Notes under the pieces: model-generated
What the model saw: the letters and a program-made list of their open reading frames with translations, nothing else
What the model was told of the DNA's origin: nothing
The model's database searches: none
Made by a program: the position numbers and the translations under genes
Part shown: piece by piece, positions 54,101-62,377 of the stretch
Layout: the number at the start of each line of letters is the position of its first letter
Numbering within the stretch: position 1 is the stretch's first letter
Origin: Maribellus luteus
GTDB lineage: Bacteria; Bacteroidota; Bacteroidia; Bacteroidales; Prolixibacteraceae
Length of the DNA: 64,000 nt
Reading direction: 5' to 3'
NCBI RefSeq assembly: GCF_003576475.1
Contig: NZ_QWGR01000020.1
Location: 29,307-93,306, forward strand

Positions 54101-55159
54101 TAAAATTGATTTATCTGACGGACCGGATTCATTCGCATTGTTGTATTGATAATGATTGATTCCCGAGGAATACAAGATAACAGCACCACAGCGAACCGTC
54201 CCCAGTATAACATTTTGGCTTGCAGCAAAGTATATTTTCTTGATAGAGTTCTCGGGTAAAATATCATTTGCACCAGATCCGGCTTTTATTCTTTGTAGCA
54301 AATCAAATTCAGTATTAACAATAAATACACCTCCATAATCCGATGATAGCCAGATTCTACCATCATCCGGATTTTGCCTCAAATCGAGAAATATATTTCC
54401 CTTGAATTCGGGATTTATACCATCGAAAGTAGAAATGACTTCCCCTTGCTTGGTGATTTTATACACATCGTTATAGGTCGAAACATAAAAAAAATCGCCG
54501 ATTTTTTCCAAACCTGTCAATCGAACTGCCTCTAACGCTAAAAAATGATCAAGCGTCCCTGAATTAATATTATACAGGAATAAACCTAAATCCTGTATCA
54601 ATAACAAAAGATTCTCATTATCGTATTCAATAATCTTCTCAATGCTGAACTGAGCAGGAGATTTTATTTTTAATTGAATCGGTTTTATGCTTACTTCATT
54701 CGTTTTCTTATTAAACACATAGAAATTGAGATCGCCTCCAGGAAACCATATTTCAGTCTCATTCTCATAATTTACACTTCCTAATATTTTGTTTTTCAGA
54801 CGCAATGGATTTCTTATGAAACTATCTTTCTTCCGATTGTATAAACACAGCCCATTTGCAGAGGAAACCCAGATACGTCCATCACGATCTTCGTAAACCG
54901 AGTTTATATAATCTCCGGAAAGAGACAAAGAGTCGTCATTATTGTAAAAATACCGTTGAATGGTTTGCCCATCATATCGGTTAAGCCCGAATTCTGTACC
55001 CAGCCAGATATATCCTACCTGGTCAACACAGATACTGCGAATACTACTTTGCGATAACTTTTGAAGCCCCGAAACCTGTTTTACATTGTAACTTTGCCCC
55101 CAGGTTATACTCAGAGAAAAGAAGAGAAGAATTAATGTTATTTTTGAAATTAATAACAT
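51143..55159 (-). CDS. Hybrid two-component system sensor-regulator (HTCS)
   Basis: Single-chain sensor, kinase and activator that turns on polysaccharide loci when it binds an oligosaccharide in the periplasm. Signal about 1-21. Two-component propeller repeats fill about 25-680 (IWLGTEFGLNRYDG, IWVSSANGLCLYNR, IWIGTDGGGLNFFD), then a Y_Y_Y domain (about 690-755; YSYTLENYEDIWHVG), a membrane segment (about 772-795), HisKA with His833 (ISHELKTPL), HATPase (DTGMGISEED; GGTGIGLAL), receiver with phospho-acceptor Asp1128 (VSDIMMPEMDG) and a C-terminal AraC-type HTH (about 1240-1328; ISDIAYECGFSDPSYFSTVF). All catalytic residues are present. It sits directly upstream of SusC3, its probable target. 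Confidence 0.96.
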   Translation of the reverse strand: MLLISKITLILLFFSLSITWGQSYNVKQVSGLQKLSQSSIRSICVDQVGYIWLGTEFGLNRYDGQTIQRYFYNNDDSLSLSGDYINSVYEDRDGRIWVSSANGLCLYNRKKDSFIRNPLRLKNKILGSVNYENETEIWFPGGDLNFYVFNKKTNEVSIKPIQLKIKSPAQFSIEKIIEYDNENLLLLIQDLGLFLYNINSGTLDHFLALEAVRLTGLEKIGDFFYVSTYNDVYKITKQGEVISTFDGINPEFKGNIFLDLRQNPDDGRIWLSSDYGGVFIVNTEFDLLQRIKAGSGANDILPENSIKKIYFAASQNVILGTVRCGAVILYSSGINHYQYNNANESGPSDKSILCLEEDRNHHIWIGTDGGGLNFFDREKDRFIAYSMPDVIIVTSMLDYSEDKLLVASYQKGLFFFDKKTKKFSDAHSLPLFKEVNKNSRQKIFKDPKDNIWISDGELLKVNLKSNTTERFNEKTHPEVFDKILPIYFSVFESSSGKLWFCSVGGLFSYSLKNDRIEDKIVISDFDRSFGNTVYSVVEDASGNLIVGTGKGLAYYNFQDNTLTRYLTDEAYNSKWFSSLYIDSKSQVWAGTNDVLLQIVSKDTLKEVSVFNSLETNGDIEYRHGAILRASDKNLYMGSNNGITYFVPEQVKKDVRDSKVTISSFKKIDNKKGGSSDSTVAIDIKNDFQAKFKYSSAIYEFKFNAFNIPFEEYTDYSYTLENYEDIWHVGKLNTATYTNLEAGDYIFRVKSTNIMGRWGTQTTDIYITILPPWYKTTWFISLVIIAITGLIIVVWRESLVRLKLKHQIELREAEQEQLKVSNQQKIQFFTNISHELKTPLTLIYTPLNQLLKKNTSEREMKMVLPTIYRNVRRMMELIDQLLQFRKAEISTLKLEACKVDCVKACEEIIDYFTYYAKIEGINIILEKEEDEMEVELDRDKFVKIMFNLITNALKNSVSGDSIIIAVSWCDDQICIEVKDTGMGISEEDQKRIFERYYQIEKKVGGTGIGLALTKHLVELHGGKISLESELGKGTVFFVVLPKKQNTTEETATAETLSAFKSTEHNLNPRDYSESDINKVTTILVVEDEPELRHFLKIHFSKDYRVFTAANGEEAFTSAVKYVPDLIVSDIMMPEMDGYQLCEKVKSDIRISHIPVVLLTAKSESEDHMEGMIAGADLYISKPFDLELLKLQISSLIKNREILKTRFGSDPHLKVEDLTHNSLDKEFMNTAINLVNENLENQDYKVSDFVSQMGMSRTLVYSKINALAGKPVKDFILHVRLQKAAKMIVSSDKPISDIAYECGFSDPSYFSTVFKRYYAQSPLKYRSVYMNTSLSSTDLE

Positions 55160-55350
55160 AGTTGGGCTAAAGTTTTTAAATTAATGCGAAAGTAAACATT
55201 AATTTTAATAATATAAATCTGATTTAATGATTGACCAGTAAGCAATTCAATGATCCAATCAAAAAGCAAAAGGAAGATGCCTGCCAAAGGATCTATTTAC
55301 TTTCTTTCGGAAAATATCCCGCACTGAATTAAATATTCATTGTTTTTATC

Positions 55351-56442
55351 CTATAAACCAATTACGACGCGATGCTTCGAACTTAGTGTTGCATGAGCTA
55401 CAGCTTCATCAATGTTTTCCAGTCCATACGTTTTTTGGTCGAACAACTTCTCAAACGGATATTTTCGATAAGTTTTCTGTAAAATCATAATGGCATCCCC
55501 AAGATCATTAGGGGTATAATTATGCACTCCTTTTATCTGCAATAATCTCCTGACAATGTGTTCCGGATTGATGACAACATCTTCAACAGGAAAGACAGAA
55601 CCTGCCAGAACAATGCTCGCGCCAATGCCGGCGATTTGAAAAATTTTCTGAACAATTTCATTACTGCCGGTCATTTCCAAAAAGACATCAATCAGCGCAT
55701 TTTGTTGAAGCATTCCACTCCCCTCTTTCTCATTAGAATTCGAGAAGCAATCTTTGAGGGTCAAATCAGCACCAAAGTCTTTTGTTAAATCAAGCCTTTG
55801 CTCATCTTTATCGCAAACAACAATTTTTGCAGCCCCTTTTTCACGACAGATCATGACTGCCAGCAGCCCAAGCATACCTGCACCTGTTATCAGTACATTT
55901 TTCCCTTTTATTTCGTCTGCATTCCGTATGGCAGCTACCACGGTTGCCCACGAACAGTTGAGACCTGCCAACAATCTTTTGTCAATTTCGCCGGGTAATT
56001 TATAGGTAAATGTTCCGGGATATAAGTGGGTGTGCGAGGCAAAGCCACCCGTAAGACGAAAATGCCCTTCCATTTTTTCATGACCATACTTTTTAATCGA
56101 AACACACTTCTGAGGCAATCCTCGCTTGCAAAACGAACATTCACCACACGAGGCCATAATTGTCCAGGTTATAAGATCGCCTGTTTTGAGTTGGTTTCCC
56201 CAAAAATCAAGTACAGGATTGGCTGGCAAGGCAACAATTTCTCCAACAATTTCGTGACCAAGAATGGATGGTGTTGGTCCCGGCCTTGTTCCGGATAAAG
56301 TATGCAAATCGCTTTTACAGATGGAGCACATTGAGTTTTTCACCAAAATCTCTCCGTTGCCCAAAAAAGGGAGTTCTATTGCTTTTGCATCGAGGACATT
56401 TGGAATACCGGAAAAAACCCGGGCTTTTGCAATTTCGGACAT
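55351..56442 (-). CDS. Zinc-dependent alcohol dehydrogenase of the phosphonate-associated type
   Basis: Medium-chain dehydrogenase of 363 residues. Catalytic zinc set Cys42 (SICKSDLHT) and His63-Glu64 (LGHEIVGEI); structural zinc set Cys99, Cys102, Cys105 and Cys113; Rossmann motif VLITGAGMLGLLAV. It overlaps the phosphonatase-like gene by one base (TAATG), so translation is coupled. An alcohol dehydrogenase of this kind is known to recur in phosphonate catabolism clusters. It may reduce the acetaldehyde released by the HAD enzyme, or oxidise a hydroxyalkylphosphonate to feed the pathway; the sequence does not decide. Confidence 0.85.
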   Translation of the reverse strand: MSEIAKARVFSGIPNVLDAKAIELPFLGNGEILVKNSMCSICKSDLHTLSGTRPGPTPSILGHEIVGEIVALPANPVLDFWGNQLKTGDLITWTIMASCGECSFCKRGLPQKCVSIKKYGHEKMEGHFRLTGGFASHTHLYPGTFTYKLPGEIDKRLLAGLNCSWATVVAAIRNADEIKGKNVLITGAGMLGLLAVMICREKGAAKIVVCDKDEQRLDLTKDFGADLTLKDCFSNSNEKEGSGMLQQNALIDVFLEMTGSNEIVQKIFQIAGIGASIVLAGSVFPVEDVVINPEHIVRRLLQIKGVHNYTPNDLGDAIMILQKTYRKYPFEKLFDQKTYGLENIDEAVAHATLSSKHRVVIGL

Positions 56443-57158
56443 TAATTCAAATATTTTTTAAGTTCCACGATGGCATTCAACAAGCCGTCATTGTCGTACT
56501 TTGCAAGCTGTTCTTTCGTATGTGTACCGTAAGTTACACCAAGCGATAACAGACAGTTTGCATTTCTCCCTGCCTCCAGATCTGAAGGTGTATCTCCAAT
56601 TTTTATAACTTGTTTCGGATCGTTAATGCTAAATACCTCCATTGCTTTGTTGATCAGATACGGAGAAGGACGTCCGGCTATTACCTGGTCACTTGATATA
56701 GAAAGGTCGATGATTGAATTGTCATTTCCGTTGTAGTATTCATCCAGGTTTTTATCCCAACCCAGCCTCTGAAGAATAATATCAGTCACTTTCCGGTAAA
56801 ATCCGGTGGTCAAAACAATTTTAATACCTGCATTTTTTAGGTGAAAAAACAGTTCTTCTATCCCATCAACAGGTAGTACCGGCTGAGTTAAGTAATGATT
56901 TTCAAGTATTTTCCTGAATTCATCGTAAGACTGATCTGTTTTTTTCTGAATTTCAGCATCTTCAGCTTCAGGGAGATTTTTCTTCCAAAGCGTTTCAAAA
57001 ACCAATCTTTTCGACCAGCCCATCATGGCTACAATTTCCTCAATAGTATATTTAAGCCCTGTATTTTTGGCTGCTTCCGTAAAACATTTCTCTACTTCAT
57101 TTTCGTCTTTTACAGTGGTTCCGGCCATATCGAACACCACCATTTTAATTTTATTCAT
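56442..57158 (-). CDS. Phosphonatase-like HAD hydrolase (PhnX-like)
   Basis: HAD-superfamily enzyme of 238 residues. Motif I reads FDMAGTTVKD: nucleophile Asp10 is followed two places on by Ala instead of the usual Asp, the hallmark of phosphonoacetaldehyde hydrolases. Lys50 in MMGWSKRLVF sits in the cap where PhnX has its Schiff-base lysine. Motif II is VLTTGF, motif IV KIGDTPSDLEAG. It would split phosphonoacetaldehyde to acetaldehyde and phosphate. The sequence resembles the phosphonatase-like (TIGR03351-type) group more than classical PhnX, so the natural substrate could be a relative. Starts two bases after the regulator gene ends. Confidence 0.8.
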   Translation of the reverse strand: MNKIKMVVFDMAGTTVKDENEVEKCFTEAAKNTGLKYTIEEIVAMMGWSKRLVFETLWKKNLPEAEDAEIQKKTDQSYDEFRKILENHYLTQPVLPVDGIEELFFHLKNAGIKIVLTTGFYRKVTDIILQRLGWDKNLDEYYNGNDNSIIDLSISSDQVIAGRPSPYLINKAMEVFSINDPKQVIKIGDTPSDLEAGRNANCLLSLGVTYGTHTKEQLAKYDNDGLLNAIVELKKYLN

Positions 57159-57160
57159 AA

Positions 57161-57742
57161 TTAATCTTTTATGTCAGTTAATAAATACATCACCAGTAAT
57201 GATGCAGAACTTGTTGAGTTATTCTGGGGAACATGAGGGATCTTTCCATCGAAAAACAGAGAATCACCCGTATTTAACTGGATGGTTTCTTTGTCTAAAA
57301 TATAATCAACCACACCATCGATTAAATAAATAAAAGTATATCCATCAGTCGTTACTTTTTCCCGGTAGGCGTTGGGAGCTAACTTTAAGATTGAAGATTG
57401 CAAAGCAATATTCTGAATGTTTTCACTTAAAATTGAATAATAGCTGAAACCTTCCGATTCTTCCTTTTCATACGGAATGTAATCCTTTTGTTTTTTATGG
57501 ATATAACCATAAGAAATATCATCTGACAAATCGGTAAAGAAATTATTCAGATCTGTATCCAGTGATCGGATTATGCCAAGTAGTACCGGTAACGAAGGAA
57601 TAGTTCTTCCATTTTCGATTTTTGACAACAAGCTTTTGCTGACATTTGCTTTTTCTGCAACTGCGGCCAGCGTGGTTTTCTTTTCTTGTCTGATTTCCCG
57701 AATTTTCCTACCTATTTTCAAATAAAGATTATTGCTCATCAT
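57161..57742 (-). CDS. XRE-family regulator with C-terminal cupin
   Basis: HTH_3 domain at about 10-65 (KIREIRQEKKTTLAAVAEKA; VSKSLLSKIENGRTIPS) followed by a cupin sensing domain at about 105-190 (YTFIYLIDGVVDYILDKETI; GDSLFFDGKIPHVPQNNS). Two adjacent ATGs (57742, 57739) are possible starts. First gene of a three-gene unit with the HAD and alcohol dehydrogenase genes. A 17-base sequence repeated at the far end of the cluster overlaps its start codon, which suggests autoregulation plus control of the DUF5690-PhnW promoter. Confidence 0.88.
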   Translation of the reverse strand: MMSNNLYLKIGRKIREIRQEKKTTLAAVAEKANVSKSLLSKIENGRTIPSLPVLLGIIRSLDTDLNNFFTDLSDDISYGYIHKKQKDYIPYEKEESEGFSYYSILSENIQNIALQSSILKLAPNAYREKVTTDGYTFIYLIDGVVDYILDKETIQLNTGDSLFFDGKIPHVPQNNSTSSASLLVMYLLTDIKD

Positions 57743-57758
57743 GTTTACTATTTATCAA
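57742..57758. promoter_or_regulatory. 17-base shared element at the XRE-cupin gene start
   Basis: TGTTTACTATTTATCAA begins at the first base of the start codon. The exact reverse complement occurs at 61603-61619 in front of the DUF5690 gene. Binding here would block translation-start-proximal transcription or ribosome access. The remaining interval to 57956 is A/T-rich without other clear signals. Confidence 0.55.
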
Positions 57759-57956
57759 CTCCAAATATATTGATATTATTTTCAAACAGAATAAGCGTCT
57801 TTTAAAACACAAGAAAAACATACATTATTCAATTAAATAACAATAACATAGAATACATAAAACGAATTACGGCCTCTTTCATAAGCATCCGGACACCGCA
57901 ATAAAAACATGTTCCAGCAATCACTATTACTCAACTATAATCGTCAAGTAATTCAA

Positions 57957-59117
57957 CTAAATCTCTTTGATTTTTTCGTGAACAAAAATTCTACGAAGCT
58001 TTAATTCTTCAAAAACATCCTGTGGATGAAATACTTTTTCAGGAATCAGCGCTCCATTGCCCTTCGCTTTTCCTTCCATAATCAGCTTAACTGCTATACC
58101 AACCGGGATTCCAACATTGCGTGTGTAAGCACGAAGACCATCCCATCCGGGCTCAGAACCATCCGAAGCAGGGTGTGTATGAAAAAGGGTATGACGTATT
58201 TTTTTCCCGCTTTTTGCTCCTTCAACTTCAACATGCAGCGAATAACCAAATAAATCGGTGGTTTTTCCTTTTTCCGATTGTACCAGGTATTCTCCGATGG
58301 CTTCCATAATTCCAAACTCAGTACCTCTCAAGTTGATTCTCTTATTGGCCATGAAACCATAATTGTAAAGCGCCTTAATCAACTCCATATTTTCCCGGGG
58401 CCAGGTACCGCGAACTTCCACCAGGCGTATCCCCTTCTCCTTAAAGTATTCTGATAAGGTGACGGTTTCAGAGTGTGGAATAATATATTGAATCGTTTTT
58501 CCGTAAGGTTCAGGCAGTAGAATTTCGCGTGGTCGGGCAAAAGGTGGCACTTGCTTTAGTTCGCCATCTTCGAACACTACGCGACCAGGCAAAAGAGGAT
58601 CGTACTCATAAATAGTGGTTTCGGCTATTGAATTTGAGAAAGCAATAGGCCGAAAAGCCCCGTGACTAACCCGGATTGAATCAACCGAATCCATTTGTTC
58701 TGCGGCATATTTTGCCATCATATTGGTAGTTCCGGGAGTCATCCCAAAACCAGGAACCATTAGCTTTCCCTTTGTTCGAAAAATGGGATCAAACTGATAT
58801 TCTTCGCCAAAACCATTAAAATTAATACCATGACAACCGGCCAGTGCAATACATTCAGTAGAAAGCTTATTGAGCGAGATGGTAGTCCCGTCAAGGACAA
58901 TATCATAGCCTGATAAAATCTTAACAGCCTCCTCTTTATCTTTTATATTAATCTTTCGATAATCAATCCTCCTGTCGCCGAGTTCGTTTACAAGTTCCAG
59001 TGCTTCTGTCTCATTAATATCCCCAACAGTAAGCTTGTCGAAATCAGCAAATTCAACCAAATCTTTTATTGATTCGCGGCAAATTCGGCCGGCGCCACCT
59101 AATGCAAAAATTTTCAT
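57957..59117 (-). CDS. Saccharopine-dehydrogenase-family oxidoreductase
   Basis: 386 residues with an N-terminal Rossmann fold (KIFALGGAGRICRES, nucleotide-binding glycines 7-8 and 10; DINETEALELVNEL as second strand and helix) and the saccharopine dehydrogenase C-terminal domain (VPGFGMTPGTTNMMAKYA; RVSHGAFRPIAFSN). Relatives are lysine-6-dehydrogenases, carboxynorspermidine dehydrogenases and saccharopine reductases, all handling amine/imine chemistry with NAD(P). It lies 47 bases after PhnW. It might recycle the amino group taken up by PhnW or act on a substituted AEP. No function in phosphonate catabolism is known to me. Confidence 0.8.
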   Translation of the reverse strand: MKIFALGGAGRICRESIKDLVEFADFDKLTVGDINETEALELVNELGDRRIDYRKINIKDKEEAVKILSGYDIVLDGTTISLNKLSTECIALAGCHGINFNGFGEEYQFDPIFRTKGKLMVPGFGMTPGTTNMMAKYAAEQMDSVDSIRVSHGAFRPIAFSNSIAETTIYEYDPLLPGRVVFEDGELKQVPPFARPREILLPEPYGKTIQYIIPHSETVTLSEYFKEKGIRLVEVRGTWPRENMELIKALYNYGFMANKRINLRGTEFGIMEAIGEYLVQSEKGKTTDLFGYSLHVEVEGAKSGKKIRHTLFHTHPASDGSEPGWDGLRAYTRNVGIPVGIAVKLIMEGKAKGNGALIPEKVFHPQDVFEELKLRRIFVHEKIKEI

Positions 59118-59164
59118 ATTTATCCTATTTCAGTTTATTTAATCATACATTATCTCTCTTATTC

Positions 59165-60289
59165 CTATCCGGGTAACTTCCAGTACATCGATTCGCGGAC
59201 GGAAGAAATCAGCGCTTCCATATCATTCGGCCTGACCTCGCCAATGTTTCCAATCCGAAAACATTGATAATTGGTAACTTTTCCGGGATAAATTACAAAG
59301 CCGCGAACTTTCAGTTCTTTATAAAAGCGGACAAAATCATAACCAGCCGCATTGGGTGAAAGAAAGGTTGTAATAATGGGCGAGTGAAATTCATCGGGCA
59401 GCAAGGTCTCAAATCCAAGCTTACGCATCCCGTTCACCAGCGTTCGCTGATTTTCGGCATAACGCTGAAAACGAGCCGGAATACCGCCTTCAGTATTTAA
59501 CTCAATTAAAGCCTGGCGAAATGCCCTCACCACGTGTGTTGGCGAAGTAAAACGCCATTTGCCATGTCCCTCTTCCATGGTTTTCCATTGGTCAAAAAGA
59601 TCGAGCGAAAGGGAACGTGCCAGTCCGTCGCATTTCTCCAGCTCGCTGGTTTTGCCAACAACAAAACCAAAGCCTGGCACCCCCTGAATACACTTATTGG
59701 CACTGCTGATTAAAAAATCGATGCCAATATTTTCCACATCGATTGGGATACCACCAAAACTACTCATAGCATCAACAATAAATGTGCGTCTATTCTTTTT
59801 TACCACTTCGCCGATTGCCTCAATATCGTTCAACATTCCGGTTGTGGTTTCGCAATGCACAACAGCCACATGGGAAATACTGCTGTCGCCGGCCAAAATA
59901 CTGTTAACTTTTTCAAGCTGATGACGCTCTAAATCTCCCGCATCGTAAAGCTCACACTGTATTTTAAGGTATCGGGCAATTTCAGCAATCCGTTGCCCAT
60001 AAGCTCCATTTGCAAGCACCAACAGCTTGCCACTTTCGGGCATCACCGATCCGATAACCGACTCTACCGAGAAGGTTCCGCTTCCCTGCATCAAAACAGT
60101 AGTATAACGTTTGGCATCTAAATTTGAAATGGTGAGTAATTCAGAACGTGCCTGCTGAACAATGCTGTTATAGTCTTCATCCCAGGTGCACCAGTCACGC
60201 AACATGGAAGCCTTCACGGCTTTCGAAGTCGAAAGTGGTCCCGGAGTCAAGAGCAAGTATGGATTTTCAGGCAGATATTTAATATTCAT
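59165..60289 (-). CDS. phnW: 2-aminoethylphosphonate--pyruvate transaminase
   Basis: PLP enzyme that converts AEP and pyruvate to phosphonoacetaldehyde and alanine. Class V aminotransferase with strong PhnW character at the N-terminus: [11 protein letters not shown] and [16 protein letters not shown] ligands: Asp173 (VDAMSSFGG) and Lys199 ([12 protein letters not shown]); [12 protein letters not shown] holds the phosphate-binding turn. Length 374 is standard. It overlaps the end of the DUF5690 gene by 11 bases, giving translational coupling. The alanine-glyoxylate transaminase group is the alternative, but the DWCTWD motif and neighbouring HAD gene favour PhnW. Confidence 0.92.
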   Translation of the reverse strand: MNIKYLPENPYLLLTPGPLSTSKAVKASMLRDWCTWDEDYNSIVQQARSELLTISNLDAKRYTTVLMQGSGTFSVESVIGSVMPESGKLLVLANGAYGQRIAEIARYLKIQCELYDAGDLERHQLEKVNSILAGDSSISHVAVVHCETTTGMLNDIEAIGEVVKKNRRTFIVDAMSSFGGIPIDVENIGIDFLISSANKCIQGVPGFGFVVGKTSELEKCDGLARSLSLDLFDQWKTMEEGHGKWRFTSPTHVVRAFRQALIELNTEGGIPARFQRYAENQRTLVNGMRKLGFETLLPDEFHSPIITTFLSPNAAGYDFVRFYKELKVRGFVIYPGKVTNYQCFRIGNIGEVRPNDMEALISSVRESMYWKLPG

Positions 60290-61589
60290 AACAAAGTTTT
60301 TTTGATTCGTACTGAACGAATAATTTTTTATGTTTTATTTTAATAGCAAAGTATGAGACCAAACAAAGTCCTATACCCAGCGCAGAAAGAGAATAGGTTA
60401 TCGAACTAAAGAAATTCAACCAACTGAGACCCGGAGAGAAAAAATTCTTCATAAGAAAAGTCGTTACACTTCCCAGATAACCAAAAGCATCAGCAGTGTA
60501 GAACAAAAATCCAATATTGCTTGCGTACTTAAAAGTTGCAATAAACCGCTCAAATAAGAGAGCGTGGTAAGTAATATAGCCCAGGTAAAGGCCAAAACCA
60601 ACCAGTATCATCCAACTTACACCGCCAATTATTTGCATCTGAAATGCAATGGTTGCAAGAATATTAATCCCCATTCCTCCGGCAATAAAAAGCAGGGAAG
60701 TATTCAGGGCCCTAAGGTTATCTTTAATCAAAATCATAAAAGAGACTATTATCAGCACGCCTGCTCCGATTGGTATTTCAGCCGTTGTAAAAATGGCAGG
60801 CACATCACCCTTTCCCAGTTCTATCCATATTTCGGTGGAAAAATTATCACGAACATCTCTCAACACCGTCAATAATAAATAGGCAAGTGTAAATGGAATG
60901 ATAGCTGAAGCAAAACGCTTCAAAAAGGTTTTTCGCTCTTCTCTGTTCATCGGAACACGCTGGGTGCGATTCTCTACATCCTTACTGTTTTGCTCCGGTA
61001 ATTTATTGAGTAACCAAACCGATATTATAAGAGGAACAATAAATAGTGATCCTGTTACAAAAGGCATCCAATATTCGCTCACACCATATTCCAGCATTAA
61101 AAATCGGCCTACGGTGCGTACAAATCCTGACGACACAATAAACGTAACACTTACACTGGCACCTAGTAGTTCTGTTGTCCGGCGACCTTCCAGGTAGGAA
61201 AAAACAATCCCCCAGACAAGACCTAGCGGAAGGCCGTTCAGAAACATAAAAACAAAATTATAGGGCGCTGGAGTAATTGCAAAAAGCAGAAGCGAAATCC
61301 AGGCTATCCCAATCACAGACAATATTGTTTGAATGCGCTTCTCTGACCGCAATTCAGAAATATATTTAATGCCAAAGAACTTGGAGATAGTGTACCCTAT
61401 TATCTGGGAAGTAATTAACCATATCTTGTAATGTATGCCTAAAAAATAAAGGCTATCGAACGTAGCTGCCGTGAATGGTTTTCGAAACGCATACATACAG
61501 GAGTATACCAAAAAAGAACTGACCGCAGCCACCAGCGCAAAAAGAACTTCATTTTCACCCAGCTTCTTTCGAATATTTTCTCTTGTCAT
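60279..61589 (-). CDS. DUF5690-type (MFS-like) integral membrane protein
   Basis: 436 residues with about 12 hydrophobic segments in two halves separated by a charged loop ([20 protein letters not shown]), the shape of a major facilitator. The N-terminus [21 protein letters not shown] and [20 protein letters not shown] resembles glycerol-3-phosphate/phosphonate-type MFS proteins and the DUF5690 family of Bacteroidota. First gene of the DUF5690-phnW-saccharopine-dehydrogenase-like unit, so AEP uptake is the natural guess. AAGGAG lies directly against the ATG, an unusually short spacing, so the real start may differ slightly. Confidence 0.78.
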   Translation of the reverse strand: MTRENIRKKLGENEVLFALVAAVSSFLVYSCMYAFRKPFTAATFDSLYFLGIHYKIWLITSQIIGYTISKFFGIKYISELRSEKRIQTILSVIGIAWISLLLFAITPAPYNFVFMFLNGLPLGLVWGIVFSYLEGRRTTELLGASVSVTFIVSSGFVRTVGRFLMLEYGVSEYWMPFVTGSLFIVPLIISVWLLNKLPEQNSKDVENRTQRVPMNREERKTFLKRFASAIIPFTLAYLLLTVLRDVRDNFSTEIWIELGKGDVPAIFTTAEIPIGAGVLIIVSFMILIKDNLRALNTSLLFIAGGMGINILATIAFQMQIIGGVSWMILVGFGLYLGYITYHALLFERFIATFKYASNIGFLFYTADAFGYLGSVTTFLMKNFFSPGLSWLNFFSSITYSLSALGIGLCLVSYFAIKIKHKKLFVQYESKKLCYEY

Positions 61590-61602
61590 CTCCTTAATGA
61601 TA

Positions 61603-61619
61603 TTGATAAATAGTAAACA
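61603..61619. promoter_or_regulatory. 17-base shared element upstream of the DUF5690 gene
   Basis: TTGATAAATAGTAAACA, the exact reverse complement of the element at 57742-57758, lies 13 bases before the DUF5690 start codon. The two sites face opposite ways relative to their genes. Candidate operator of the XRE-cupin protein. Confidence 0.55.
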
Positions 61620-61783
61620 CTACTTTGATGACAAAACTATTTTAAACAGATTAAGGAATGATTTCAGAATTACTACAAATACATTAAATTAACTACAAAA
61701 CAGCGAATTAAATCAAATCATGATACACAACCAAATTAATTACTGCTTGAGGAAACCATTACACAACTCAACAATATGGTTGA

Positions 61784-62023
61784 ATATTTATAAACATCCA
61801 AACAAACTACTGGGACGCAATCGTTGAAGCCAAGCTTGTTCGGCAATTAAGCAAATCGATTGCATACCATGGTTTTCGGGTGAATAGGTTTCATATGCTT
61901 TTAAAGACAGCTTTTGTCAATAAATTCAATACGCCAGAACATCTTGCTTATATTCCCAGCTTTAGCTATATTCAAATTGAAACAATTCAGTTCTTTAAAT
62001 GTGAACAAAACGGTGACCCGTAA
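61784..62023 (+). other. Unidentified open stretch without start codon
   Basis: A plus-strand frame of 79 codons (bounded by TGA at 61781 and TAA at 62021) reads NYWDAIVEAKLVRQLSKSIA and later FVNKFNTPEHLAYIPS. Composition looks protein-like and there is no ATG until mid-frame. It could be a gene fragment left beside the insertion sequence, or chance. I do not recognise it. The rest of 61620-62156 holds nothing clear. Confidence 0.2.
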
Positions 62024-62274
62024 AAATACAACACCAGTAAACCACTGATAAAAAGGCACTAATGAGACCAGGCCCGAATCCTGGCATAACGATAATTCTA
62101 TTCGAATTCTAATTCAAATTTCATATCTTTGATTCAGAATATTATTATGTTGAAAATTAAGAGAGACTTTATCGAGAACAAAATTCTCTGACTTCTGTAA
62201 GAATCTGATTTTAAGTGCGAAAGAAAATACAAAATCGTCCTTTACTGGGCACCAGGAGAAATCCAAACAAAATC

Positions 62275-62310
62275 AAAAGCACTTAAAATCAATATTTTAA
62301 GTGCTTTTTT
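62275..62310. terminator. Bidirectional terminator at the left of the insertion sequence
   Basis: AAAAGCACTTAAAAT and ATTTTAAGTGCTTTT form a perfect 15-base-pair stem with a 4-base loop, with T-tracts on either strand. It lies about 70 bases after the transposase stop and insulates the element from the AEP cluster. Confidence 0.8.
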
Positions 62311-62377
62311 GTTTTCCAGTGGAATCAAAAAAGCACAAAAAGAGGGATCAAATGAACTTTCTGAGGGGAAACAAACT

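Noticed and set aside
61770..61783. ACAATATGGT resembling the region-B operator upstream of the AEP cluster.
   Set aside because: Only a partial match, far (about 180 bases) from the DUF5690 start and without a -7 box at the 44-base distance.
62068..62084. tRNA T-arm-like hairpin (CCAGG, seven-base loop CCCGAAT, CCTGG).
   Set aside because: No matching acceptor 5' strand, anticodon arm or D-arm within 80 bases upstream; a chance hairpin or too decayed to call.
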